A DNA stretch of 64,000 nt from Pelagibacterium nitratireducens (GCF_037044555.1 NZ_CP146275.1:124001-188000), one strand, 5' to 3'; positions 16,548 through 25,947 are shown, counted from the stretch's first letter. Notes: generated by a model from the letters alone, not told the origin. Made by a program: numbers and translations.

Positions 16548-17075
16548 ATGAATTCATCGTTTCGCAGCCACATCCGCCGCACGGCAGCCGCTCTGGTGTC
16601 CGGTGCGGTCGTGCTTTGTGCCAGCCCGGCGGCCTTTGCCGCCGACAATCTGGGAACCTTCGACTTCTGGACGGCGTGGACCGATACCGATGGTGGCGGC
16701 AAGATCTGCTACATCTCCTCGACACCCCAGACGAGCGAACCCACAAACGTCAACCGCGGGGCGATCCATTTCATCGTCACCATCCGGCCCACCAACCGCA
16801 ACGAGGTGGCGACGATCGTGGGCTATCCGATCCATGAAACCAACGCCAATGCTTCGGTGTCGGTCGATGGGCGGTCCTATCCCATGGTGACCCAGGGGGA
16901 ATCGGGCTGGCTGGCCTCCATTGAGGATGAGCCGGGATTTGTCGGCGCCATGCGGGCGGGATCGAACATGGTGGTTCGCGCCACCTCCCAGCGCGGCACA
17001 GATACAGTCGATACCTATTCGCTGCGCGGGGTTACCGCCGCCCTCAACGAGGCTAATGAGGAATGCCCTCAATAG
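16548..17075 (+). CDS. IalB-family exported protein, copy 1
   Basis: Periplasmic protein of 175 residues related to invasion-associated locus B. The signal peptide (about 1-33) ends PAAFAA-D. The domain has the IalB features FDFWTAWTDTDGGGKICYISS and GWLASIEDEPGFVGAMRAGSNMVVRATSQRG, with two cysteines that may pair. The function outside Bartonella and Brucella relatives is unclear and need not involve invasion. AAGGGGAAGGG lies 7 bp before the ATG at 16548, which decides the start. A paralog follows immediately. Confidence 0.87.
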   Translation: MNSSFRSHIRRTAAALVSGAVVLCASPAAFAADNLGTFDFWTAWTDTDGGGKICYISSTPQTSEPTNVNRGAIHFIVTIRPTNRNEVATIVGYPIHETNANASVSVDGRSYPMVTQGESGWLASIEDEPGFVGAMRAGSNMVVRATSQRGTDTVDTYSLRGVTAALNEANEECPQ

Positions 17076-17110
17076 CCCGACCCGCTTGCCTAAAAATCGG
17101 CAATTTGGCA

Positions 17111-17134
17111 AAGGTCGGGTCCGCCCGGCCTTTT
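17111..17134 (+). terminator. Hairpin terminator between the two IalB-like genes
   Basis: AAGGTCGGG-tccg-CCCGGCCTTTT forms a nine-pair stem with one G-T pair and a short T run, 35 bp after the first IalB-like gene. It suggests that the two paralogs are at least partly transcribed separately. Confidence 0.65.
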
Positions 17135-17172
17135 GCATTTGAACCGGCCCAGATCATTTAGGACTATTTTTG

Positions 17173-17685
17173 ATGGCATCGCGTTTCGCCAATATTGTTG
17201 CCCTTGCCGCTATCGTGACAGGGGTCTGGCTGTCGCCAGCTGTGGGGCAGTCGGTGCGCATTCTGGGCGAACACAATGCCTGGACGGCCTATGCGACGGC
17301 CGAAAGCGCGGGGCAGATCTGTTTCGTGCTTTCGCGTCCCACCAGCACCGAGCCCATCCCGGCCGGATTTACGGAAGCCTACTTCTATATCACCCACCGC
17401 CCGGCGCAGGGCATACGCTCGGAAATCAATCTGGTTTCCGGATATCAATTTGCTCCCGAGAGCAGCGCGACGCTGACCGCGGGCAGCCAAGACTTCGAAC
17501 TCTTTACCGAAGGCGACGCTGCCTGGATGGCTGACCCGGCCCAGTCGGCAAATGCCGTACAGGCCATTCGCGCCGGATCCACCATGTCGGTCACCGGCAC
17601 CAGCGCCGACGGCCAGAGCATTCGCCAGACGTTTTCGCTTTCCGGAGCCACGGCCGCCGGGCGCTCGATGGATGGGGCCTGTTAG
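17173..17685 (+). CDS. IalB-family exported protein, copy 2
   Basis: Exported protein of 170 residues, paralogous to the preceding gene. The signal peptide (1-26) ends PAVGQ. The mature domain aligns with copy 1 at AWTAYATAESAGQICFVLSRP and AIRAGSTMSVTGTSADGQS, and keeps the two cysteines (one near the front, one at the extreme C-terminus). Divergence between the copies is high, so the duplication is old. An in-frame TTG one codon before the ATG could also be used. Confidence 0.85.
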   Translation: MASRFANIVALAAIVTGVWLSPAVGQSVRILGEHNAWTAYATAESAGQICFVLSRPTSTEPIPAGFTEAYFYITHRPAQGIRSEINLVSGYQFAPESSATLTAGSQDFELFTEGDAAWMADPAQSANAVQAIRAGSTMSVTGTSADGQSIRQTFSLSGATAAGRSMDGAC

Positions 17686-17810
17686 CGCCGGCTTTGCTCT
17701 CATTGGCTGATTGTGCTAAAGGCTGGCCTGGACGCGCGCTGCCAGCTTGAATCTGGTGCGCCCAGTTCCATATACCGCGAACCCTCACAATTTTTCTGGA
17801 ACTACCGCCC

Positions 17811-19010
17811 ATGAGTCTGGCGCTCAATATCGATCATGGATCCGTGCCGCGTCCGCAAAAATCCGGACCGATCGATCTGCTGGGTCTTTCCAAACAGCAG
17901 ATCAGCGCGCGACTGGCCGATACCGGGCTTTCCGAGCGCGATTCGCGCATGCGGGCCAGCCAGCTCTGGAACTGGATCTATGTGAACGGGGCCACCGATT
18001 TCGGGGCCATGAGCAATATCGCAAAGGGGTTGCGCGCCGATCTGGCCCAGGCCTTCACCATCGGGCGCCCCGAAATCGTTTCCGAACAGGTTTCCAACGA
18101 CGGCACGCGCAAATGGCTGTTCCGCTTTCGCGATCCGGCACATCCCAACATGCCGCCGGTCGAAGTCGAGACCGTTTATATTCCCGAATCCGATCGCGGA
18201 ACGTTGTGCGTTTCCTCGCAGGTGGGCTGCACGCTCACATGTTCGTTCTGTCATACCGGCACCCAGAAGCTCGTCCGCAATCTTACCGCCGGAGAAATTC
18301 TCGGCCAGGTGATGATGGCGCGCGAACGGCTCGGGGATTTTCCCGGTGGCGTCCGGCCCACCGACGGGCTGGTGCCGCATGGGGAAAGCCGTGCCATCAC
18401 CAATATCGTGATGATGGGCATGGGCGAGCCGCTCTACAATTACGAGAACGTCAAGCAGGCACTGCTCATAGCTTCGGACGGAGAAGGGCTTTCACTCTCC
18501 AAGCGCCGCATCACGCTCTCGACCTCAGGCGTCGTGCCCCAGATCGAGCCGACGGGCTCTGAAATCGGGGTCATGCTGGCCATTTCGCTCCATGCCGTGC
18601 GCGATGATCTGCGCGACGTTCTGGTGCCGATCAACAAGAAATGGCCGCTCGAGGAATTGCTTGAGGCCTGCCGGACCTATCCGGGGGTTTCCAACGCCAA
18701 GCGCATCACATTCGAATATGTAATGCTCAAGGGCATCAACGATTCCGACGCCGACGCGCGCGAACTGGTGCGGCTTCTGGCCAAAATCCCGGCCAAGATC
18801 AATCTGATCCCGTTCAATCCCTGGCCGGGTTCGAACTATGTGTGCTCGGACTGGGACCGGATCGAATCGTTTGCCGATATCGTCAACCGGGCCGGCTATG
18901 CCTCGCCCGTCAGGACGCCGCGCGGCCGCGATATCTTCGCCGCCTGCGGGCAGCTCAAATCGGAGACCGAACGGCTCAAGAAGAAGGACCGCGAGGCCTT
19001 CATGCTCTGA
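17811..19010 (+). CDS. rlmN: 23S rRNA (A2503-C2)/tRNA (A37-C2) methyltransferase RlmN
   Basis: Dual-specificity radical SAM methyltransferase of 399 residues. The cluster motif is [11 protein letters not shown], preceded by SSQVGCTL. The methylated-cysteine region near the C-terminus (DIFAACGQL) is present, as are [11 protein letters not shown] and [13 protein letters not shown]. It is a few dozen residues longer than many homologs because of its N-terminus and an insert after the radical SAM motif ([13 protein letters not shown]). The next gene starts 8 bp after the stop. Confidence 0.97.
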   Translation: MSLALNIDHGSVPRPQKSGPIDLLGLSKQQISARLADTGLSERDSRMRASQLWNWIYVNGATDFGAMSNIAKGLRADLAQAFTIGRPEIVSEQVSNDGTRKWLFRFRDPAHPNMPPVEVETVYIPESDRGTLCVSSQVGCTLTCSFCHTGTQKLVRNLTAGEILGQVMMARERLGDFPGGVRPTDGLVPHGESRAITNIVMMGMGEPLYNYENVKQALLIASDGEGLSLSKRRITLSTSGVVPQIEPTGSEIGVMLAISLHAVRDDLRDVLVPINKKWPLEELLEACRTYPGVSNAKRITFEYVMLKGINDSDADARELVRLLAKIPAKINLIPFNPWPGSNYVCSDWDRIESFADIVNRAGYASPVRTPRGRDIFAACGQLKSETERLKKKDREAFML

Positions 19011-19018
19011 GGAGCACC

Positions 19019-19444
19019 ATGATCACCGTCAAACTGCTCGACGAAACCGATCTCGACCTTTTGCTGTCGGCGGACACTTCGGTGTTTGATGGACCCATCC
19101 AGCCCGATCTCGCCAAAGCCTATCTGGCCCATCCCGATTATCTCATCGCTTTGGCCAGCGACGAGGGCAGGGTCGTGGGCATGGCGACGGGCCTTTATTA
19201 TTTCCATCCCGACAAGCCGCTCGAATTCTTTGTCAACGAAATTGGAGTGGCCGAAGGCCATCAGCGGCAGGGTATTGCCAAGCTGTTGATGACAAAGCTT
19301 TTCGATGCCGCGCGTCAACGCGGGGTCAAATATGCGTGGGTCGGAACCGAACAGGACAATGTTCCCGCCAAGGCGCTTTATGCGGCGCTCGACGGCAAGG
19401 GGCAGGATATGGCCTATTACGAATTCGACCTCGGCGATCGCTGA
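19019..19444 (+). CDS. GNAT-family N-acetyltransferase
   Basis: Small acetyltransferase of 141 residues. The acetyl-CoA binding motif A is seen as VNEIGVAEGHQRQGIAKLLMTKLFDAA (V-x-x-x-x-R-x-x-G form), followed by AWVGTEQDNVPAKALYAAL. It looks like the AAC(3)-I-like branch, but its substrate cannot be read from the sequence and I do not claim drug resistance. GGAG lies 6 bp before the ATG, which is directly downstream of rlmN, so the pair is probably an operon. Confidence 0.9.
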   Translation: MITVKLLDETDLDLLLSADTSVFDGPIQPDLAKAYLAHPDYLIALASDEGRVVGMATGLYYFHPDKPLEFFVNEIGVAEGHQRQGIAKLLMTKLFDAARQRGVKYAWVGTEQDNVPAKALYAALDGKGQDMAYYEFDLGDR

Positions 19445-19453
19445 GGTCCGGCC

Positions 19454-19651
19454 TTAGCGCCGGAAGGACACGTCCTCGCGCGTGCGGTGGCTGGCAATGA
19501 TCCAGATGGCGTGGATCAGGCCGGGGATGTAGCCGAGCAGGGTCAGCACGATGTTGAGCCAGAACTGCAGGCCTAACCCGACGCGCAGGAAGACGCCGAG
19601 CGGGGGAATGAGGATCGACAACAAGATCCGGATGAAATCACCAAAGGTCAT
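19454..19651 (-). CDS. YqaE/Pmp3-family small membrane protein
   Basis: A 65-residue proteolipid-type protein with two transmembrane helices (about 7-26 and 29-52). The family signatures are ILIPPLGVFLRVGLG and LGYIPGLIHAIWII. Homologs in plants and yeast affect membrane potential and salt tolerance; bacterial ones are often stress-induced. It ends 10 bp from the convergent acetyltransferase gene, with no room for a separate terminator. Confidence 0.93.
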   Translation of the reverse strand: MTFGDFIRILLSILIPPLGVFLRVGLGLQFWLNIVLTLLGYIPGLIHAIWIIASHRTREDVSFRR

Positions 19652-19726
19652 ATTTGCGGTCCCATAATCTGAAAGTGCCTGGAATATGGGGATAAGTCCG
19701 GGGAGGGCAAGTCCGTTCCCTGTCAG

Positions 19727-20578
19727 CTAGGCCTCGCCCCGTATCCACTCGATGTGGAACCGGCCGCGCCCCTCATCGGCCAGAAGCCCGGCAAGGATCG
19801 GCAATAGCGTCCGCATTTCCTCTTCGAGTACGAAAGGCGGATTAACCACCGCCATGCCGGTGCCGTGCAGGCGCGGCGGCGTTGAGGGCAGCCGTATGGT
19901 CAATTCGAGACGCAGGATCTTGGCAATTGATGTCGCCCTTAAGGCCTTTGCGTAGGATTGGACATCCCTTGGGTCCTTGATCGGATACCAGAAGGCATAC
20001 GTGCCGCCCGGCCAGCGCGCATGGGCCTTGACCAGCGCCTGGGTCATGCGCTCGAACTCGCCCTTGACCTCGAAGGGTGGGTCGACCAGCACGAGGCCGC
20101 GTTTTTCCTTGGGCGGCAAATGGGTGCCGATCGCGGCCCAGCCATCGAGTTGGGTCACCCGTGTCTGGATGTCGCCCGCGAAATTTTCCCTGAGCGCTTC
20201 GGCGTCGGCGGGATGCAACTCGAGCGCCATCAGCCGGTCCTGATCGCGCAGCATGTGCCGGGTGATAAAGGGCGAGCCGGGATAATGGCGCAATTGGCCG
20301 TCGGGGTTCTGTGCCGCTACCGCCGCCAGATAGGGCGCCACCAGTCCTGCCACTGGTTCGGGCAATTCAGCGGCCATCAGGCGTGCGATCCCCTCGCGCC
20401 ATTCGCCGGTTCTGCCGGCTTGATCACCGAGAAGGTCGTAGAGGCCGACGCCGGCATGGGTGTCGATCACCCGAAACGCAGCCTCCTTGCGCATCAGATA
20501 GGCAAGGATGCGGGTGAGGATAATGTGTTTGACCACATCTGCGAAATTGCCCGCATGGAAGGCGTGGCGATAGTTCAT
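19727..20578 (-). CDS. rlmJ: 23S rRNA (adenine(2030)-N6)-methyltransferase RlmJ
   Basis: Rossmann-fold methyltransferase of 283 residues. The N-terminus MNYRHAFHAGNFADVVKH is the family hallmark, the SAM loop region DTHAGVGLYDL is present, and the N6-adenine catalytic motif reads LVDPPFEVKGEF. The C-terminal GTGMAVVNPP also matches. Transcribed on the minus strand, it is preceded at 7 bp by the LysE-family gene, probably one transcript. Confidence 0.94.
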   Translation of the reverse strand: MNYRHAFHAGNFADVVKHIILTRILAYLMRKEAAFRVIDTHAGVGLYDLLGDQAGRTGEWREGIARLMAAELPEPVAGLVAPYLAAVAAQNPDGQLRHYPGSPFITRHMLRDQDRLMALELHPADAEALRENFAGDIQTRVTQLDGWAAIGTHLPPKEKRGLVLVDPPFEVKGEFERMTQALVKAHARWPGGTYAFWYPIKDPRDVQSYAKALRATSIAKILRLELTIRLPSTPPRLHGTGMAVVNPPFVLEEEMRTLLPILAGLLADEGRGRFHIEWIRGEA

Positions 20579-20585
20579 GGGCGGG

Positions 20586-21233
20586 CTATTTTCTGGCTTC
20601 GGCCGTCAGGATGGTTACAGCAAAGGCGGCAAAGACGGCGGCAAATGACCAGTTGAGGGCTTTTTGAATTCGCGTCGAGCGCATCAGTGTTTCGGTCAGC
20701 CATTTCGCACCGAACACGATGGCGATGACGATGGGCAGGGAGAGAACCACGAATTCAACACCCAGAAAGATCAGCTTGGCCGCCGCATGCGGGTCTGCTG
20801 CCGAAACGAACTGGGGCAGGAACGTCACGAAAAACAGCGCGACCTTGGGATTGGTCAGATTGATGCCCAACCCCGTCAGATAGGAGTTTTTAAGGCTGGG
20901 CACCTTGCCGGAGGCGCGCGCCACCGTCAGCCCCGTCCCCGAGCGAATGGCGGCAAAGGCAAGCCAGAGCAGATAGACCGCACCGGCGATTTTGAGCGTC
21001 CAGAAGGCCGCCGGTGCCGTAACGATCAGGATGGAAATGCCGAAAGCCGCCAGCATTGTGTGCACGGCAATCCCCGTGACCGCGCCGGCCACCGTTGCAA
21101 ACCCGTGTCTGGACCCGAAATTGACGGTTCGGGAAATAAACAGCGCCATGTCCGGCCCGGGCGTTATGGCCAGAACGATTGCGGCAAGGGCGAAAGCGAG
21201 AATGATCGAAAGGTCGGGGGCATAGACCAGCAT
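20586..21233 (-). CDS. LysE/RhtB-family amino acid exporter
   Basis: Inner-membrane transporter of 215 residues with six predicted helices. The N-terminal signature AITPGPDMALFISRTVNFGSR and the later NLTNPKVALFFVTFLPQF are characteristic of LysE/RhtB exporters. The substrate is probably a neutral or basic amino acid or homoserine lactone, not determinable here. I placed the start at MLVYAPDLS (21233); 20 residues of an upstream extension have no membrane or family character. Confidence 0.92.
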   Translation of the reverse strand: MLVYAPDLSIILAFALAAIVLAITPGPDMALFISRTVNFGSRHGFATVAGAVTGIAVHTMLAAFGISILIVTAPAAFWTLKIAGAVYLLWLAFAAIRSGTGLTVARASGKVPSLKNSYLTGLGINLTNPKVALFFVTFLPQFVSAADPHAAAKLIFLGVEFVVLSLPIVIAIVFGAKWLTETLMRSTRIQKALNWSFAAVFAAFAVTILTAEARK

Positions 21234-21387
21234 GGCGCGTATCCGCAAAATCAGAACGGGGCAGACCATGCGCGTGCGCGATGCGCTTCGCAACCCGATT
21301 TTTGCGGCAATATGGACAGGCCGGGCGTGATCTGATTAGTGTCGCGCCAACTTATCCTGAGCCATCAAAGCGGTTATCGGTCACGCC

Positions 21388-22617
21388 ATGAGCAAAGACA
21401 TCAATAAAGTCGTCCTCGCCTATTCGGGGGGGCTCGATACCTCCATCATCCTCAAATGGCTTAAGCAGGTGTATGACTGTGAGGTGGTGACTTTCACCGC
21501 CGATCTGGGGCAGGGCGAAGAGCTCGAACCGGCCCGCCAGCGCGCTGAGATGATGGGCATCAAGGAAATCTATATCGAGGACCTGCGCGAAGAGTTCGTG
21601 CGCGATTTCGTTTTTCCCATGTTCCGCGCCAATGCGCTTTATGAAGGCGTTTATCTTTTGGGCACCTCGATCGCCCGTCCGCTGATCGCCAAGCGCCTCG
21701 TCGAAATCGCCGAAGCGACCGGCGCCGATGCTGTGGCGCACGGCGCGACGGGCAAGGGCAACGATCAGGTGCGGTTCGAGCTTTCCGCTTATGCGCTCAA
21801 TCCGGGTATTCGGGTGATCGCCCCCTGGCGCGAATGGGATCTTCAGAGCCGTACACGGCTCATCGAATTTGCCGAACAGAACCAGATCCCGGTGCCAAAA
21901 GACAAGCGCGGCGAAGCGCCGTTCTCGGTCGACGCCAATTTGTTGCACACGTCCTCTGAAGGCAAAGTGCTCGAAGACCCGGCCATCGAAGCCCCCGATT
22001 ACGTTTATCAGCGCACCGTCGATCCCGTGGACGCCCCCGATACGCCGCAAACCATCACCATCGGGTTCGAAAAGGGCGATGCGGTTTCGGTCGATGGCGA
22101 AAGACTGTCGCCCGCCAGCTTGCTCACTAGGCTCAACGAACTGGGTGGCAAGCACGGTATCGGGCGCCTCGATCTGGTCGAAAACCGTTTTGTGGGCATG
22201 AAGAGCCGCGGCATTTACGAGACGCCGGGCGGAACGATCCTGCTCGCGGCCCATCGTGGCATTGAATCGATCACGCTCGATCGCGGCGCGGCGCATCTCA
22301 AGGACGAGATCATGCCCCGTTATGCGGAGTTGATCTATAATGGCTTGTGGTATTCCCCCGAGCGCGAAATGCTCCAGGCGCTGATCGACAAGAGCCAGGA
22401 ATTGGTGGCAGGCGAGGTCACTCTCAAGCTCTACAAGGGCTCGGCCAATGTGGTGGGGCGTTCTTCACCAAACTCGCTCTATTCGGAAGATCTCGTCACT
22501 TTCGAAGAGGGCACCGGGACCTATGACCACCATGATGCCGAGGGCTTTATCAAGCTCAATGGGCTGCGGCTGAAAACCTTTGGCGCGCGCAAGCTGCGCC
22601 TGGCCCGCGGTCAGTAA
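21388..22617 (+). CDS. argG: Argininosuccinate synthase
   Basis: Joins citrulline and aspartate with ATP in arginine synthesis. The 409 residues show the ATP-binding PP-loop [13 protein letters not shown] near residue 10, [15 protein letters not shown], and the C-terminal region [15 protein letters not shown]. Length and motifs are standard for type I enzymes. It stands alone on the plus strand, divergent from the LysE-family gene, with an 11-pair hairpin just after the stop. Confidence 0.98.
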   Translation: MSKDINKVVLAYSGGLDTSIILKWLKQVYDCEVVTFTADLGQGEELEPARQRAEMMGIKEIYIEDLREEFVRDFVFPMFRANALYEGVYLLGTSIARPLIAKRLVEIAEATGADAVAHGATGKGNDQVRFELSAYALNPGIRVIAPWREWDLQSRTRLIEFAEQNQIPVPKDKRGEAPFSVDANLLHTSSEGKVLEDPAIEAPDYVYQRTVDPVDAPDTPQTITIGFEKGDAVSVDGERLSPASLLTRLNELGGKHGIGRLDLVENRFVGMKSRGIYETPGGTILLAAHRGIESITLDRGAAHLKDEIMPRYAELIYNGLWYSPEREMLQALIDKSQELVAGEVTLKLYKGSANVVGRSSPNSLYSEDLVTFEEGTGTYDHHDAEGFIKLNGLRLKTFGARKLRLARGQ

Positions 22618-22623
22618 AGGAAC

Positions 22624-22658
22624 GGCGGGACCAGGACGATATTCGCTCTGGTGCCGCC
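22624..22658 (+). terminator. Hairpin downstream of argG
   Basis: GGCGGGACCAG and CTGGTGCCGCC pair over 11 positions with one G-G mismatch around a 13-base loop, starting 7 bp after argG. It lacks a T run, so it may protect the 3' end or act with Rho rather than terminate on its own. Confidence 0.5.
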
Positions 22659-22691
22659 CACCCGCTCAAATTTGACCATTTTGCGGCGCCC

Positions 22692-22706
22692 TTAAAATCT
22701 CTTTAA
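22692..22706. promoter_or_regulatory. Perfect CtrA-type box before the PAS-GGDEF-EAL gene
   Basis: TTAA-N7-TTAA at 22692-22706, nested in CTTAAA-n5-TTTAAG, lies about 50 bp before the probable ATG. This is the full CtrA binding form in alphaproteobacteria. Spacing would put a start site near 22735, just before the GGGGAAAG ribosome binding site. Confidence 0.5.
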
Positions 22707-22757
22707 GTGCTCACGGCTAGTCTTCGCCCCCATCGGCCTTGGGGAAAGAACGGCAAG

Positions 22758-24878
22758 ATGGTGCGTGAGCCGACCTCTGAGCATAGCGCTGAAGCATTGC
22801 TGCTTGATGCGGCACTGCAAACGATTCCGTTCGGATTTTGCGTCTGGAGCGCGGATTTCGAACTGGTCATGTGGAACCAGCACTATCTCGATATCTACGG
22901 CTTTCCGCGCAAGTCGATCCGGCGCGGCATGAGCCTTTTCGAAGTCGTCGCGCTTTCAACCGCTCTGGGCAATCATCCCGATACCGATCCCAAAAGCTTT
23001 TACGATGCCTATACTGCCGAACTTATGGGCAACCGCTCGGGTCTTCGCGCCGTCAATCTCGAGCTGACGGCATCGCATCGCACGCTGGAAACCGCCCATA
23101 TCTTTGCCCCGGGCCTTGGCTGGGTGGTCACCCATGAGGATGTCACCGAAGAGATTGCCCGCTCGGACATGATGAGCGAACGCAAGCGCGAACTCGAGCG
23201 CCAGTATGCGCTGCTCGATGCGGCGATCAACAACATCTCGCAGGGCCTGTCGATGTTCGACAACGATTTCCGGCTGGTCACCTGCAATGCGGAATTTGTC
23301 TCGATGTATGGCCTGCCCCCCGAGCTTGCCCGCCCCGGCGCAAACTTCGATGATATCCTGGAACATCGCCGCAAGACCAACATGCACGCCCCGGTCGATC
23401 GCGATGCCTATCGCACCGAGCGCCAGAAGATCCTTACGGGCGGGCGGTTCGTGCGCGAAGTGGTCAAGATGGCCAACGGAACCTTCATCTCGCTACGCCA
23501 CCAGCCGCTGAGCGGCGGCGGTGTGGTCACCACCCATGAGGACATCACCGACCAGCTCGCTGCCGAAGCGCGCATGCGGCACATGGCAACCCATGATGCG
23601 CTGACCGACCTGCCCAATCGCGGGCTGTTCCGCGAGGAACTCGAAACCGTGCTCAAGGGGCTCGAACACGGCAAACAGCCTGCGCTGCTTGCGGTCAATA
23701 TCGATCATTTCAAGGCCGTCAACGACAGCGAGGGCCATGCCATCGGCGACAAGGTGCTGCGCAAGATCGCCGAGCGGTTGTCTCACACCGTCGGGTCACG
23801 CTGCATCGTGGCCCGACTGGGCGGGGATGAGTTCAGCGTCCTGATGCCCAGCGTCGGTGTGCCTCACGAGGCGGCCGATCTGGCGCGGGCTCTCGTCAAG
23901 GCGATTGGCGAGCCTATCGTGTTCGGCCGCAAATCGATAAAGCTCTCGACCTCGATCGGTATCGCGGTCGCGCCGGGTGACGGCAAGACCACCGATGCGA
24001 TCATGAACAATGCCGATCTGGCTCTGCTTCGGGCGAAATCGGAGGGCCGCGGCACATACCACTTTTTCGAAGCGGGCATGGATGCGACGCTGCAGCGTCG
24101 CCGGACGCTGGAAACCGGGCTGCGCGACGCTCTGGCCAATAATGGACTTTCGGTGGTTTTTCAGCCCATCGTATCGCTTCAAACCAACACAGTCGTGGCC
24201 GCCGAGGCCCTGATGCGCTGGGACCATCCCCAGCTTGGGCCCATCTCCCCGGTCGAATTCATTCCCATTGCCGAAGAAACCGGGATCATTCACGCTATCG
24301 GCGGCTGGATACTGGAGGCGGCGGCAAAGGCGGCAGCGTGCTGGCCCGGCCATGTGCGGGTCGCCGTCAATCTTTCGCCCATCCAGTTCAAGCGCCCCGA
24401 TCTGATCGCCACCATAAGGGCGGCGCTCAAGGCGGCCGGTCTCGACGCTAGTCGCCTTGAGCTGGAGATCACCGAATCCCTGCTGCTCGAAAACAGCCAG
24501 TCCAATCTCGACCTGCTGCTGGCGCTGCGCGGGCTGGGCGTGCGGGTGGCCATGGATGATTTCGGGACTGGCTACTCATCGCTCTCTTATCTGCGGGCCT
24601 TTCCGTTCGACAAGATCAAGATCGATCGCTCGTTCATGGCCGATGTGGCCACCAAGGCCGACAGCCGCGCCATTCTGGGTGCCATGATCTCACTGGGCAA
24701 CAATCTGGGCATGACCACGGTTGCCGAGGGCGTTGAGACGGCAGAACAGCTCGCCGTCGTGCGTGCCGAGGGCTGCACGCAGGTGCAGGGCTATTTCTTC
24801 TCGCCGCCCGTCGATGGTGCGACTATGCTGGCCCTGCTTGAAGCAGAAAAAAGCGACGCGCCCAGAAAGAGTGCCTGA
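22758..24878 (+). CDS. PAS-PAS-GGDEF-EAL cyclic-di-GMP protein
   Basis: Cytoplasmic 706-residue signalling protein with no transmembrane helix. Two PAS-7-type sensor domains (about 15-135 and 150-270) precede a GGDEF domain (about 275-435, with RLGGDEFSVL and HDALTDLPNR) and an EAL domain (about 445-695). In the EAL part EALMRW, ELEITES, DDFGTGYSSL, KIDRSF and VAEGVET are all intact, so both synthesis and hydrolysis of c-di-GMP are possible on paper. I chose the ATG at 22758, with GGGGAAAG upstream; an in-frame GTG at 22707 would overlap the CtrA-like box. Confidence 0.93.
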   Translation: MVREPTSEHSAEALLLDAALQTIPFGFCVWSADFELVMWNQHYLDIYGFPRKSIRRGMSLFEVVALSTALGNHPDTDPKSFYDAYTAELMGNRSGLRAVNLELTASHRTLETAHIFAPGLGWVVTHEDVTEEIARSDMMSERKRELERQYALLDAAINNISQGLSMFDNDFRLVTCNAEFVSMYGLPPELARPGANFDDILEHRRKTNMHAPVDRDAYRTERQKILTGGRFVREVVKMANGTFISLRHQPLSGGGVVTTHEDITDQLAAEARMRHMATHDALTDLPNRGLFREELETVLKGLEHGKQPALLAVNIDHFKAVNDSEGHAIGDKVLRKIAERLSHTVGSRCIVARLGGDEFSVLMPSVGVPHEAADLARALVKAIGEPIVFGRKSIKLSTSIGIAVAPGDGKTTDAIMNNADLALLRAKSEGRGTYHFFEAGMDATLQRRRTLETGLRDALANNGLSVVFQPIVSLQTNTVVAAEALMRWDHPQLGPISPVEFIPIAEETGIIHAIGGWILEAAAKAAACWPGHVRVAVNLSPIQFKRPDLIATIRAALKAAGLDASRLELEITESLLLENSQSNLDLLLALRGLGVRVAMDDFGTGYSSLSYLRAFPFDKIKIDRSFMADVATKADSRAILGAMISLGNNLGMTTVAEGVETAEQLAVVRAEGCTQVQGYFFSPPVDGATMLALLEAEKSDAPRKSA

Positions 24879-24909
24879 ACCCATTCGCGAGACGGAAAGC
24901 CAAAAGGCC

Positions 24910-25515
24910 ATGCGCCGGAGTGTCCCCTATGCCGAACTGCTCGCCCTGGCGCGGCGCCATGCTCGGCGGGTCGATGAGGCCGAGGACGTCGTCCAGGAGG
25001 TTCTGATCGCGGCGGTCGCGGCGGGGCGCAATGATTTTTCGAACTCTTCGGATCGCCGCTGGATGGCCGGCGCCATTCGCAAGCGTTCGGCGTTCGACGC
25101 CCGCTCGGCCGCCCGCCGGCGTGAACGCGAGGCCAAATGGCAGGGCGAGCACCATCGGGTTTCCGCGCCGCAGGGCGATGCCCTTAACGTCATCCTCGCC
25201 GATTTGCCCAGGGGTTTGCGGGTCATCGCCGCGCTTGCACTCTCGGGTCATTCCAAAGCGGAAATCGCCTATCTGCTCGATCTGCCCGATACCGCGTTGC
25301 GGCAGCGCATTCGCGCCCTCAAGCTGGCTTTGGGGAAAAAGGGCGTTGCCATGCCGGCCGAAATGATCGGGCTCAATCTCGATCTGGCTTATGGCACCAT
25401 AAGGGACGGCCTGCTTCCGGCGCTGCAACGCCACGGCGGCGCTTTTGCCAGCCACGACCCTGACGGGCATGTTTTTGTCGTTCGGTCATCGCGGCCCGCC
25501 TCACAAAAGGGGTAA
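24910..25515 (+). CDS. Divergent sigma-70-like / ECF-like protein
   Basis: Protein of 201 residues that looks like a reduced sigma factor. An N-terminal region-2-like helix (PYAELLALARRHARRVDEAEDVVQEVLIAA) and a region-4-like helix-turn-helix (LSGHSKAEIAYLLDLPDTALRQRIRALKLAL) are visible, with a basic linker between them. The C-terminal 50 residues (LDLAYGTIRDGLLPALQRHGG) are unusual for ECF factors. No anti-sigma gene is adjacent. An in-frame GTG at 24871 would overlap the stop of the GGDEF-EAL gene and add 13 residues. It could be a true sigma factor or a DNA-binding regulator. Confidence 0.7.
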   Translation: MRRSVPYAELLALARRHARRVDEAEDVVQEVLIAAVAAGRNDFSNSSDRRWMAGAIRKRSAFDARSAARRREREAKWQGEHHRVSAPQGDALNVILADLPRGLRVIAALALSGHSKAEIAYLLDLPDTALRQRIRALKLALGKKGVAMPAEMIGLNLDLAYGTIRDGLLPALQRHGGAFASHDPDGHVFVVRSSRPASQKG

Positions 25516-25560
25516 GCGTGGCAACGAGGGGTGTTTCAACCCGTTTTCGAGGAGTCCATC

Positions 25561-25947
25561 ATGACAATGCCCAAACTTGGCGCGCCCAGCCTTGTGTTTT
25601 ATGTGTCCGACATCATGCGCACCGAAGCCTTCTATCGCGATGTGCTGGGGATTGATATCCAGCGCCGCGAGGGCGCCGAGCCGTTCTGGCTGGCCGCCGC
25701 GTTCGAGGGCGGCTTCGAGGCGATCTTTTTCGAGCAGGAGGGCAAGCGCGGCAACACGCCGGCGCTGGTCTTCGATCTGCGGGACGGCGGCATCGACGAT
25801 GTGGTCGCTGCGCTGGCCGAAAAGGGCGTGACCATCGTCACCCCGGTTTCCGAAGCTCCGGGCGGCTGGAGTGCCGACTTTCTGGACCCCGATGGCTTTG
25901 GTCTGGGGCTCTGGCAGTCCCAAGACCTTCCGCGGTCGCTGAAATAG
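25561..25947 (+). CDS. VOC-superfamily (glyoxalase/bleomycin resistance-like) protein
   Basis: Small protein of 128 residues made of two beta-alpha-beta-beta-beta modules. The N-terminal module reads LVFYVSDIMRTEAFYRDVLG, and the C-terminal end WSADFLDPDGFGLGLWQS is typical of the superfamily. Many members bind a metal through His/Glu residues, but I cannot assign a full metal set here. AGGAG lies upstream of the ATG at 25561. Substrate and role are unknown. The gene is followed by a 280-bp repeat-rich gap. Confidence 0.88.
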   Translation: MTMPKLGAPSLVFYVSDIMRTEAFYRDVLGIDIQRREGAEPFWLAAAFEGGFEAIFFEQEGKRGNTPALVFDLRDGGIDDVVAALAEKGVTIVTPVSEAPGGWSADFLDPDGFGLGLWQSQDLPRSLK

